Part shown: positions 1 through 6,020 of the stretch, in pieces
How positions within the stretch are numbered: position 1 is the first letter of the stretch
How the letters are laid out: each line of letters begins with the position of its first letter
NCBI GenBank assembly: GCA_949511925.1
Contig: CATEYX010000116.1
Location: 1-6,338 of the forward strand
Direction of reading: 5' to 3'
DNA: 6,338 nt
From: Cryomorphaceae bacterium
GTDB lineage: Bacteria; Bacteroidota; Bacteroidia; Flavobacteriales; BACL11
Translations under genes and position numbers: made by a program
The notes under the pieces: generated by a model
Told to the model about the DNA's origin: nothing
Databases searched by the model: none
What the model saw: only the letters and a program-made list of their open reading frames with translations

Positions 1-33
1 TTAGGTATTCATATTAGATTAGGAATGGAGTAA
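1..33 (+). CDS. Possible C-terminal end of a plus-strand gene (partial)
   Basis: Frame 1 is open from the window edge and encodes LGIHIRLGME followed by TAA at 31-33; the other two plus frames meet stops within the first 17 bases. The alternating polar and hydrophobic residues would suit a terminal beta strand, for example of a beta-barrel protein, but ten codons cannot identify a family. Support comes mainly from context: a bidirectional terminator follows, as expected between two convergent genes. It may equally be non-coding. Confidence 0.3.
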   Translation, partial: LGIHIRLGME

Positions 34-56
34 TCTATTTTGTTATATATTTTAAG

Positions 57-85
57 AAAAAAGGAGCTTAACGGCTCCTTTTTTT
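57..85. terminator. Bidirectional intrinsic terminator
   Basis: A perfect 7-bp stem (AAGGAGC at 61-67 with GCTCCTT at 74-80) encloses a 6-nt loop. It is flanked by an A run on the left (57-60) and a T run on the right (81-85), so an RNA from either strand would have a G/C-containing hairpin followed by a U tract. On the minus strand it lies directly after the aminotransferase, whose stop codon is at 84-86 and so sits in the hairpin arm. On the plus strand it would end a gene entering from the left edge. Confidence 0.85.
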
Positions 86-1265
86 ATTCATCTAATATTC
101 CTTTTACAATTTTACAGCCCTCAATTATTTCTTTGTTAGAAATGGTAATTGGTGGAGTAATTCGAATAGCTGTTTTAGTAAATAAAAAATAAAATAGAAT
201 TAATCCTTTTTCAAGTGATTTTTCTACTATTATTTTAGCCAATTTTTCATCTTCAAATTCTATAGCCAGCATAAGCCCACTACCTCTTATTGTTTTAATT
301 TTTGGATGTTTTAAATGCAATCTAAATAATTGTTCTTTTTTATCTACTTCTTGCATAATATTAGTAGAAATTAAATGTTGTAGAGTTGCAAGTGATGCGG
401 CACAATTTACAGGATGTCCGCCAAAGGTTGTTATGTGTCCTAATTTAGGCTCAAAAGTAAGAAGGTTCATTAGTTCCCAGGATGATATGAAGGCACCAAT
501 AGGCATTCCGCCACCCATCCCTTTAGCAATACAAAGTATATCAGGTATTACATCATATTTTTCAAAACCAAAAAGAGTTCCTAACCTTCCGAAACAAGTT
601 TGTATTTCATCAAAGATTAATAGGGCTCCTGTTTCATTACATTTTTCTCTTACTTTCTGTAAAAAATTATCGCTAGGAGTTATAAATCCTGTTCCGCCTT
701 GAACGGGCTCAATTACAACTGCAGCCGTTTGTTCTGTTATGTTTATTAAGGATTCTGCATCATTATAGATAATCTGGTTGCATAAAGGTAATAAAGGTCT
801 ATACTTAGCTTTATGCTCTTCATTTCCCATTATTGAAAGGGCTCCTTGTGTAGAACCATGATAAGAATCTTTACAAGAAATGATTTCAGGACGAATTGTT
901 GCTCTTTTAGCTAGCTTCATAGCGCCTTCAATAGATTCAGCGCCTGAGTTAGTGAAATAAGTTGTGCTTAATTTTTCAGGTAAGTTATTGGCTAGTAATT
1001 GTGCTAATTTATATTGTGGAGATTGTACATATTCTCCATATACCATAACATGGGAATATTTATCCAATTGATTCTTTACTGCATCAGTAACAATAGGGTT
1101 GGAGTGTCCTAAAGTACAAGCAGAAACTCCTGCAATAAAATCCAAATATGCTTTACCATTAACGTCATAAATATAGCTGCCTATTGCTTTTTCAATTTCT
1201 AAGCAAGAAGGATAAGGAAAAGTCTGTGCTTGATGATTTTTGAAGATATATTTTGCTGTACTCAT
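84..1265 (-). CDS. Class III PLP-dependent aminotransferase (acetylornithine/ornithine aminotransferase-like)
   Basis: A 393-residue cytoplasmic enzyme of the fold type I, class III (ornithine/acetylornithine-like) family, which moves an amino group between an amine donor and a 2-oxo acid using pyridoxal phosphate. Expected landmarks are present in order: SGAE phosphate-binding turn (107-110), YHG cofactor-stacking motif (135-137), EPVQGG (186-191), FDEIQTCFGR with the pyridine-nitrogen Asp219, Schiff-base lysine Lys248 in IAKGMGGGMP, ITTFGGHP (278-285), and a substrate-side Arg368 in RITPP. Length is normal and nothing is missing. Substrate cannot be assigned: no arginine, lysine or GABA pathway gene adjoins it. 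Databases often name such Bacteroidota proteins 'aspartate aminotransferase family', which is not a substrate call. The ATG at 1263-1265 is chosen because a promoter lies directly before it. It is 27 nt downstream of the FISUMP stop and ends in a terminator, so it can be transcribed alone or as the last gene of the block. Confidence 0.93.
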   Translation of the reverse strand: MSTAKYIFKNHQAQTFPYPSCLEIEKAIGSYIYDVNGKAYLDFIAGVSACTLGHSNPIVTDAVKNQLDKYSHVMVYGEYVQSPQYKLAQLLANNLPEKLSTTYFTNSGAESIEGAMKLAKRATIRPEIISCKDSYHGSTQGALSIMGNEEHKAKYRPLLPLCNQIIYNDAESLINITEQTAAVVIEPVQGGTGFITPSDNFLQKVREKCNETGALLIFDEIQTCFGRLGTLFGFEKYDVIPDILCIAKGMGGGMPIGAFISSWELMNLLTFEPKLGHITTFGGHPVNCAASLATLQHLISTNIMQEVDKKEQLFRLHLKHPKIKTIRGSGLMLAIEFEDEKLAKIIVEKSLEKGLILFYFLFTKTAIRITPPITISNKEIIEGCKIVKGILDE

Positions 1266-1269
1266 TTGG

Positions 1270-1300
1270 CAAAAGTAAGAAGATAGAATCTATTATTCAA
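1270..1300 (-). promoter_or_regulatory. Bacteroidota-type promoter for the aminotransferase
   Basis: On the minus strand TACTTTTG (1277-1270) fits the -7 consensus TAnnTTTG. A TTG (1300-1298) lies 20 nt upstream, inside the 17-23 nt spacing known for flavobacterial -33/-7 promoters. Only four bases separate the -7 box from the aminotransferase ATG, so transcription would begin at or within a few bases of the start codon, giving a leaderless or nearly leaderless mRNA. The -33 part overlaps the end of the FISUMP gene (stop codon 1293-1295). Confidence 0.6.
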
Positions 1301-2066
1301 TAACAATTCTTTTTTCTACCGTTCCATCTTCATAAATGTAAAATTGGAGCTTATTTATTTTAGGATTAGTTTCTTTACCTAAGAAATCTACAATTTTAAA
1401 TACTTTTTTCTGATTAGAAATTTCTAGTGTTGAAGTTGAGGATTCATCTTGTATACATCTTACACAATTTCCATCTGCTCTATCACGATCAGCCATTAAT
1501 GAAGTGGTTAAACTAATTCCAAATAATCTTGATTGAGTTCCGTTAAGTGTACTTGTTCTATATCCTACAAAAGTACCTACATTCCCAATTGCACCTGACA
1601 TTCTACTCCTTGCGCCACCTATCGTTAGTTTTAATGGGGATGCAAAAGCACCTGTAGCATCATTAGTTGTCCAGCTTAATCTTTCTGCTTCACATTCTGA
1701 TTCAGTAGGTAACCTAAACCCTTGAGGACAAGGATTATTTATTCCATTTCCACCTTGCCAAAGGTTATCATCTGGCACAGTTAACCAGTCAGAGCTCCCC
1801 AAAATAAAATCAGAATGACCTGTGGAATTAATAGTAGAAAGAATAGAAGTTGTAGTAGAATTCCTTACTTGATGACCATCAGTTTCTCTACCCCATTGAT
1901 ATAAATCACCATAAGCATTTACATCATCAAAAGAAGTAGCAACCTGTGTCGCACCAAGATTCCTATCCATCCAATTTTCGCCAGTAATAGGATTATAAAC
2001 AGTTGTAACTTGAGCCATAAGTGAGGAACTAATTACAACAGATAAAAAGATAAATAGATTTTTCAT
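1293..2066 (-). CDS. Secreted FISUMP-domain protein with short C-terminal module
   Basis: A 257-residue exported protein of the Fibrobacter succinogenes major paralogous domain family (TIGR02145 type), common in Bacteroidota and without an established biochemical role. The signal peptide is residues 1-18 (MKNLFIFLSVVISSSLMA), with likely cleavage before Gln19. The domain signatures are WMDRNLGA (32-39), AYGDLYQWGR (51-60), NPCPQGFRLPT (111-121) and the closing GNCVRCI (199-205). A Ser/Thr-rich linker (209-214) leads to a separate module at about 218-257 with FKIVDFLGKE and FYIYEDGTVEKRIVIE. Such beta-rich tails recur on secreted Bacteroidota proteins and may act in type IX sorting; that role is inferred. 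The start at 2064-2066 is preferred over the ATG at 2071-2073, which is in another frame. It follows the HTH stop by 11 nt, suggesting cotranscription. There is no terminator before the aminotransferase. Confidence 0.85.
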   Translation of the reverse strand: MKNLFIFLSVVISSSLMAQVTTVYNPITGENWMDRNLGATQVATSFDDVNAYGDLYQWGRETDGHQVRNSTTTSILSTINSTGHSDFILGSSDWLTVPDDNLWQGGNGINNPCPQGFRLPTESECEAERLSWTTNDATGAFASPLKLTIGGARSRMSGAIGNVGTFVGYRTSTLNGTQSRLFGISLTTSLMADRDRADGNCVRCIQDESSTSTLEISNQKKVFKIVDFLGKETNPKINKLQFYIYEDGTVEKRIVIE

Positions 2067-2077
2067 TTTTCATTTAT

Positions 2078-2239
2078 TTAGTTATTTTTATGTTCTAGTA
2101 TATCACCAGGTTGACAATCTATAACTCTGCAGATTGCCTCTAATGTTGAAAAGCGAATTGCTCTTGCTTTTCCTTTTTTTAATATGGAAAGATTTGCCAT
2201 TGTTATCCCAATTTTTTGCGAAAGTTCTGTCAAACTCAT
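2078..2239 (-). CDS. Small Cro/C1-type HTH transcriptional regulator (YozG-like), 5' end uncertain
   Basis: The minus-strand frame ending with TAA at 2078-2080 encodes MSLTELSQKIG, ITMANLSILKKGKARAIRF, STLEAICRVIDCQPGDILE and HKNN. This is the hallmark pattern of the roughly 65-70 residue HTH_26 (PF13443) Xre-like regulators: a helix-turn-helix with its recognition helix at MANLSILKKG, then the CQPGDIL closing motif. With the only in-frame ATG (2237-2239) the product is 53 residues and lacks the first helix. The open frame continues upstream to 2287 and encodes EQNDIELLQRFHAKRK, matching the expected first helix, but the in-frame TGA (2288-2290) overlaps an out-of-frame ATG at 2289-2291. Removing one base there would restore a 70-residue protein, so a frameshift, a sequence error or internal initiation are all possible. 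It follows tktC by about 20 nt and precedes FISUMP by 11 nt. A weak -7-like TATCTTTA lies at 2311-2304. Targets are unknown. Confidence 0.8.
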   Translation of the reverse strand: MSLTELSQKIGITMANLSILKKGKARAIRFSTLEAICRVIDCQPGDILEHKNN

Positions 2240-2311
2240 CTTGCGTTTGGCATGGAATCTCTGTAATAATTCTATATCGTTTTGCTCTCATAGTTTGATG
2301 AGCTAAAGATA

Positions 2312-3247
2312 CTATTTTCTGGCTATTGCTTTTTTAGCTGCTACAACAATTGCTTTAGCGTCTAAGCCATATTTTGCTAATAGTTGCATTGGAGTTCCAC
2401 TTTCACCAAAAGTATCATTCACGCCAACCATTTCAATAGGAGTAGGAAGTTCCCTACCCAATAATTGAGCAATGCTATCTCCTAATCCGCCATTTAACAT
2501 ATGTTCTTCAGCTGTGACAACACATTTAGTTTGTTTTACAGCATCTAGGATAGCTTTATTATCCAAAGGTTTAATAGTGTGAATATTTATTACTTCAGCA
2601 GAAATTCCTGATACTGCCAATGTCTTAGCAGCTTCTAATGATTCCCAAACCAAATGTCCAGTAGCAAATATAGTTAAGTCTGATCCTTTTTTTAGATGTA
2701 AGGCTTTTCCAATCTCAAAATTTTGATCAGCAGGAGTGAAGTTAGGTACAGCTGGCCTTCCAAAACGTAAGTAGACTGGTCCTTCATAGTCTGCAATAGC
2801 AATAGTAGCCGCTTTAGTTTGGTTATAATCACAAGGATTGATAACTACCATATGTGGTAACATTTTCATCATACCAATATCTTCTAATACTTGGTGAGTA
2901 GCCCCATCTTCTCCTAAAGTAACTCCAGCATGAGAAGCACAAATCTTTACATTTTTGCCTGAATAGGCTACTGACTGACGAATTTGATCGTAAACACGTG
3001 AAGTTGAAAAGTTAGCAAAAGTACCCGTGAATGGAATTTTACCGCCAATAGTCATTCCAGCTGCAATCCCAATCATATTTGCTTCAGCTATCCCGATTTG
3101 AAAAAATCGTTCAGGATTTTCATTTTGAAAATCATTCATTTTAAGTGACCCAGTAAGGTCAGCACAAAGCGCTACCACATTAGGGTTAGTTCTGCCTAAT
3201 TCTGTTAATCCTGCTCCAAATCCTGATCGTGTATCTTTTTTTTCCAT
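2312..3247 (-). CDS. Transketolase, C-terminal subunit
   Basis: A 311-residue cytoplasmic protein forming the C-terminal half of a split thiamine-diphosphate transketolase, which moves two-carbon ketol units between sugar phosphates in the non-oxidative pentose phosphate pathway. The pyrimidine-binding domain (about 5-170) has the catalytic glutamate Glu55 in IGIAEANMIG, which activates the TPP aminopyrimidine, followed by TFANF (76-80), LGEDGATHQ (111-119) and YLRFGRP (159-165). The C-terminal domain (about 185-305) shows IKPLD (225-229) and TAEEHMLNGGLGD (245-257). The cofactor diphosphate site is supplied by the partner at 4612-5457. Length and motifs match family members found as a second subunit. 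The ATG at 3245-3247 follows the vWA stop after one base, so translation is probably coupled. A deoxyxylulose-phosphate synthase C-terminal part looks similar, but the partner subunit is a transketolase. Confidence 0.94.
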   Translation of the reverse strand: MEKKDTRSGFGAGLTELGRTNPNVVALCADLTGSLKMNDFQNENPERFFQIGIAEANMIGIAAGMTIGGKIPFTGTFANFSTSRVYDQIRQSVAYSGKNVKICASHAGVTLGEDGATHQVLEDIGMMKMLPHMVVINPCDYNQTKAATIAIADYEGPVYLRFGRPAVPNFTPADQNFEIGKALHLKKGSDLTIFATGHLVWESLEAAKTLAVSGISAEVINIHTIKPLDNKAILDAVKQTKCVVTAEEHMLNGGLGDSIAQLLGRELPTPIEMVGVNDTFGESGTPMQLLAKYGLDAKAIVVAAKKAIARK

Positions 3248-3248
3248 T

Positions 3249-4622
3249 TTAATAAATTTTTATCAGTTCAGTTTCTCCTGATTTAAGTTTAAAACTTTTC
3301 TCGTTAGTATAGATATATTGCTTAGCCGATTTTGCTCTGAAAACCACTTTATAGTTCCCTGGTAAAAGAGTAAGCTTATGTTGTAAATTGTTTCCTTTAA
3401 AGTGATAAATCTGTTCCAATTTATCTTTGTTTTGAAGATATACCCCACCATAACCTCTGGATGGAAGTAGGATATTTGCAATGCCTGGTGTTGGAATAGT
3501 ATAAGTAGTTTTGGTGCTTTGGTTTATCTCAACATCAATAAACTTTTTTCTTGGTAAGGTAAGTAATTCAATGTCATACCTACCAATAAGATAATTTTCT
3601 ACAGTATTAATTTCTTGAACATGTAAAGTAGTGTCAATTCCTGTATGACGCACAATATATTGATAGTTAATTTTAGAATTCATCTTTATTTCTAATTCCC
3701 CTTGAGGAGTAGATAATGGGATAATCGTGTGTTTCCCTGGATTAAGTATTATGCTATCCACAGAAACAGGAGGGATAGTATGCGCTACAACTTTATAAGA
3801 TAGTACAGGGTCGATAACCATAGTGTCAGGGTTGCCATAAGCATTCATAGTATGAATGTAGTTGTATTTTGCAACCCCAGTAAAATCATTGTAAAAAGTA
3901 AGGTTAACATCTGTTTCAGTAGGCACTCCATTTTCGTCTAACAGATTAACCTGTGCTGTTGTATTATCAATAACATGTGAGATTACTACATTAAGGATAT
4001 TCGTAAAATCTGATTCTTTACTAGCATCAAAATAACGACCAACACAATCAAATGTTTTTTTCCAACTATCATCCAAACCAACACCAATAACAAAAGGCTT
4101 TAGAATAATACCTTTTCTTTGGTACAAACGAGAAACAGCACAAGGATCCATGCCACATTCTTCCTTACCATCCGTAATTAAGATAACAATATTACGTGCA
4201 TCTCCTGAAGGGAAATCTTTAGCACCTTCTTCTAAAGAACGGGCAATAGGAGTAGTCCCTCTTGCACGAATCATGCTAAGTTTGGCTTTCATCCTTTCGG
4301 CAGCAAAGTGTGCAGGTAGGAAGTTTATTTCCAGTTTAGTGTCATCACAATCCTGAGGAGGATAGCCCTTTTGATGTCCATAAACTCTAAGTCCAATCTC
4401 TAGGTTTTTAATATCCTTAAGGGAGTCGACCATATTGCTTAGTAGGTTTTTAGCAATATCAATTTTACGACCCGATTGCCACCTGCCCAACATAGATTGA
4501 GAAGCGTCAAAAATAAAAAGTATACGATTGACAGGTTCCTTCTTTTTTTGAGCAATAGCAGTAAAACTCCCCATAAAAAGGAGCATAGCCATCAATAGTA
4601 TTTTATAGTTTTTAGTAATCAC
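3249..4622 (-). CDS. Exported von Willebrand factor A protein with three C-terminal beta modules
   Basis: A 457-residue protein with a Sec signal peptide (lysines at 4 and 7, hydrophobic core 8-22, likely cleavage after AIA at 22-24), so it probably acts in the periplasm or at the cell surface. The vWA domain (about 31-218) has a complete metal-binding MIDAS site: DASQS (39-43), Thr123/Thr124 in RGTTPIARSL, and Asp151 in LITDGKEECG. YGH (81-83), PQDCDD and CGMDPC resemble a known bacterial vWA subgroup; Cys92, Cys156, Cys161 and Cys193 could form disulfides. Residues 222-457 form three degenerate beta-rich modules of about 74 residues. No ligand or role is identifiable; binding a surface partner is inferred. 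The start is GTG (4620-4622), overlapping the last 11 nt of tktN; the first downstream ATG (residue 11) would strip the positive n-region from the signal peptide. It ends one base before tktC. Confidence 0.88.
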   Translation of the reverse strand: MITKNYKILLMAMLLFMGSFTAIAQKKKEPVNRILFIFDASQSMLGRWQSGRKIDIAKNLLSNMVDSLKDIKNLEIGLRVYGHQKGYPPQDCDDTKLEINFLPAHFAAERMKAKLSMIRARGTTPIARSLEEGAKDFPSGDARNIVILITDGKEECGMDPCAVSRLYQRKGIILKPFVIGVGLDDSWKKTFDCVGRYFDASKESDFTNILNVVISHVIDNTTAQVNLLDENGVPTETDVNLTFYNDFTGVAKYNYIHTMNAYGNPDTMVIDPVLSYKVVAHTIPPVSVDSIILNPGKHTIIPLSTPQGELEIKMNSKINYQYIVRHTGIDTTLHVQEINTVENYLIGRYDIELLTLPRKKFIDVEINQSTKTTYTIPTPGIANILLPSRGYGGVYLQNKDKLEQIYHFKGNNLQHKLTLLPGNYKVVFRAKSAKQYIYTNEKSFKLKSGETELIKIY

Positions 4623-5457
4623 CTAAAGTTTCCAGGTTTTGTGCTAAAGCACTTGCTAGTTGCTCATCATTAGGTGCAGAGCCATGCCATTTGTGGGTAC
4701 CCATCATATAGTCCACTCCATTGCCCATTTCAGTATGCATAATAATAACGACCGGTTTTCTATGGCCAGTAAGTTCCTTAGCTCTAGCTAAAGTATTAAT
4801 TACTGATTCTATATCATTTCCTTGGTATTCTTCCAAAACAATCCAATTAAAAGCCTCTAACTTAGCAGTAAGGTTACCCATAGGTAATACATCATCAATG
4901 GAACCATCAATTTGTTTTTGATTATAGTCAATAGTAGCAATAAGATTATCTACCTTTTTACCAGCAGCATACATAAAGGCTTCCCAACATTGTCCTTCTT
5001 GTAGTTCTCCATCACCATGTAAACTATAAACCATGCTATCATCTTTATTCAGCTTTTTGGTAAGTGCAGCACCAATAGCATTGGATAAACCTTGACCCAA
5101 AGAACCTGATGCCATACGAATACCCTCCAACCCCTCATGCGTAGTAGGGTGACCTTGCAAACGACTATTCAATTTACGGAAAGTAGCCAATTCCGCTACA
5201 TCAAAATAGCCTGAACGAGCCAATACTGAATAGAAAACAGGCGAGATATGGCCATTAGACAAGAAGAAAACATCTTCTCCTTTAGCATCCATACTAAATT
5301 TAGTATTATGATTCATAACATGAAAGTAAAGAGCTGTTAAAAATTCCGTACACCCCAAAGAGCCACCAGGATGACCAGAACTATTGGCATGAACCATTCT
5401 TACTATGTCTCTTCTTACTTGAGAAACAACATCATTTAATTTTGAAATATTTGGCAT
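4612..5457 (-). CDS. Transketolase, N-terminal (TPP-diphosphate-binding) subunit
   Basis: A 281-residue cytoplasmic protein forming the N-terminal half of a split transketolase; with the C-terminal subunit at 2312-3247 it makes the complete enzyme. Visible motifs are NSSGHPGGSLG (25-35, active-site His29), LSNGH (66-70), QGHP (101-104, His103), SGSLGQG (117-123), and the diphosphate/metal motif beginning GDGELQEGQ (148-156) and ending at Asn179 in IDYNQKQIDG. The WHG motif with His258 near the C-terminus is also as expected. All key residues are intact and length is normal for the subunit family. The ATG at 5455-5457 is preferred: a -7 promoter box ends 22 nt upstream and no Shine-Dalgarno is visible, as usual in Bacteroidota. 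It is the first gene of the operon, and its end overlaps the vWA start. Confidence 0.95.
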   Translation of the reverse strand: MPNISKLNDVVSQVRRDIVRMVHANSSGHPGGSLGCTEFLTALYFHVMNHNTKFSMDAKGEDVFFLSNGHISPVFYSVLARSGYFDVAELATFRKLNSRLQGHPTTHEGLEGIRMASGSLGQGLSNAIGAALTKKLNKDDSMVYSLHGDGELQEGQCWEAFMYAAGKKVDNLIATIDYNQKQIDGSIDDVLPMGNLTAKLEAFNWIVLEEYQGNDIESVINTLARAKELTGHRKPVVIIMHTEMGNGVDYMMGTHKWHGSAPNDEQLASALAQNLETLGDY

Positions 5458-5479
5458 TATATTATAGTGTAATTTTATG

Positions 5480-5487
5480 CAAAGATA
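5480..5487 (-). promoter_or_regulatory. -7 promoter element of the transketolase operon
   Basis: The minus strand reads TATCTTTG here, a perfect match to the Bacteroidota -7 consensus TAnnTTTG. It ends 22 nt before the ATG of the first transketolase gene, predicting a leader of roughly 15-20 nt. No TTG was found 17-23 nt further upstream, so the -33 part is weak or absent. It lies in the 199-bp divergent spacer shared with the J-domain gene. Confidence 0.6.
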
Positions 5488-5576
5488 GTAATCGTTATAG
5501 TTGATAGTTGGTTGTGGCTGGTTTTTTGTTATTAGTTTTATGCTAATTTATTAACATCATTTAATTATTGTTAATT

Positions 5577-5605
5577 AATAATCAATCACATTAAATAATA
5601 ATCAA
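5577..5605. repeat. Two direct AATAATCAA repeats in the divergent spacer
   Basis: AATAATCAA occurs at 5577-5585 and again at 5597-5605, 20 bp apart start to start, about two helical turns. They lie between the divergent transketolase and J-domain genes. Such spacing would suit a dimeric DNA-binding protein, but in DNA this AT-rich a nine-base repeat may arise by chance. Confidence 0.25.
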
Positions 5606-5656
5606 ATAACCACTTATCTTAACATCAATCAGTATGATTTTGAATCTATTCTTTCC
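5582..5656 (+). pseudogene. Possible remnant of a TerB-to-J-domain linker upstream of the J-domain ORF
   Basis: The frame of the J-domain ORF stays open 25 codons upstream of its ATG, to a TAA at 5579-5581, with no ATG, GTG or TTG start. The last codons encode LNINQYDFESILS, running into MF. This resembles the segment ending the TerB region of DjlA-like TerB-J-domain proteins of Bacteroidota, where a 'L-x-I-S/N-x-x-D-F/Y-x-S-I-x-x-M-F' pattern precedes the J domain. The resemblance is from memory of the family and was not searched. Further upstream no TerB sequence could be read in any frame. Confidence 0.4.
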
Positions 5657-5881
5657 ATGTTTCTTTCTGATGGTACTGCCAATAGTTTGGATAAATGGTT
5701 TGCAATTCTTGAATTAGATAAGGATGCCTCAAATGATGATATTAAAAAAGCTCATAGAAAGATGGTGATAAAATACCATCCAGATAAGTTGCAAGGTGTT
5801 AGTCAAGATATTAAAAGACTTGCAGAAGAAAAGTTTTTACTCGTTCAAAAAGCATATGAGAATATTATGAAGGGTAGATAG
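5657..5881 (+). CDS. Short J-domain (DnaJ-like) protein, possibly a truncated DjlA-type co-chaperone
   Basis: A 74-residue product consisting almost only of a J domain, which stimulates the ATPase of Hsp70 (DnaK). WFAILELDKDAS (14-25) is helix I with the following turn. DIKKAHRKMVIKYHPDK (28-44) is helix II with the essential HPD at 41-43. AEEKFLLVQKAYENI (56-70) is helix III with the conserved KF and QxAY. The KL..DI..LAEEKF form is typical of the C-terminal J domain in TerB-J proteins, which are usually well over 200 residues. There is no Gly/Phe region, zinc finger or substrate-binding domain, so it is not a DnaJ. The ATG at 5657-5659 is the only usable start, without a Shine-Dalgarno. The J domain itself is intact and could be functional, but family-like codons upstream of the start suggest a remnant of a longer gene. 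Its promoter was not recognised. Confidence 0.75.
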   Translation: MFLSDGTANSLDKWFAILELDKDASNDDIKKAHRKMVIKYHPDKLQGVSQDIKRLAEEKFLLVQKAYENIMKGR

Positions 5882-6020
5882 TTGAAATGCATTCTATTAT
5901 ATGGTATGTTAGTTTGTCAGTCTAATGTTTCTGAAATTGCTCGAAAATTAATATCGACTTAAGAGATGTTTTTTAATTTTCAAGAAATTATTTAGGTACT
6001 CTATCAATGATTACTAAATT

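Noticed and set aside
433..702. Plus-strand 89-codon ORF
   Set aside because: It lies wholly antisense to the motif-rich part of the aminotransferase and encodes no recognisable domain.
2103..2291. Minus-strand 62-codon ORF beginning MRAKRYRI
   Set aside because: It is the wrong frame of the HTH regulator; the shifted frame shows clear HTH_26 motifs while this one shows none.
2304..2311. TATCTTTA on the minus strand as a separate promoter for the HTH and FISUMP genes
   Set aside because: It differs from the -7 consensus at the last base and has no TTG at the right distance; cotranscription from the transketolase operon is simpler.
3263..3481. Minus-strand 72-codon ORF within the vWA gene
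   Set aside because: It is an alternative frame of the vWA C-terminal modules, with no motif of its own.
4150..4356. Plus-strand 68-codon ORF
   Set aside because: It is antisense to the vWA domain coding region and has no recognisable content.
4721..4921. Plus-strand 66-codon ORF
   Set aside because: It is antisense to the transketolase N-terminal subunit, which has intact motifs across the region.
4612..5457. Deoxyxylulose-phosphate synthase instead of transketolase
   Set aside because: The split into roughly 280 and 310 residue subunits and motifs such as NSSGHPGGSLG, SGSLGQG and GDGELQEGQ fit the transketolase subunit family.
5520..5560. Frame encoding a short hydrophobic stretch (GWFFVISFMLIY) upstream of the J-domain gene
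   Set aside because: I considered it as a decayed membrane-segment start of a TerB-J protein, but it is short, in a different frame, and AT-rich DNA readily gives hydrophobic codons.
5882..5962. Open frame directly after the J-domain TAG, including the helix-like SNVSEIARKLIST
   Set aside because: It is only 26 codons before TAA, has no start of its own except an internal ATG giving 18 codons, and matches no known J-protein extension. Readthrough is possible but unsupported.
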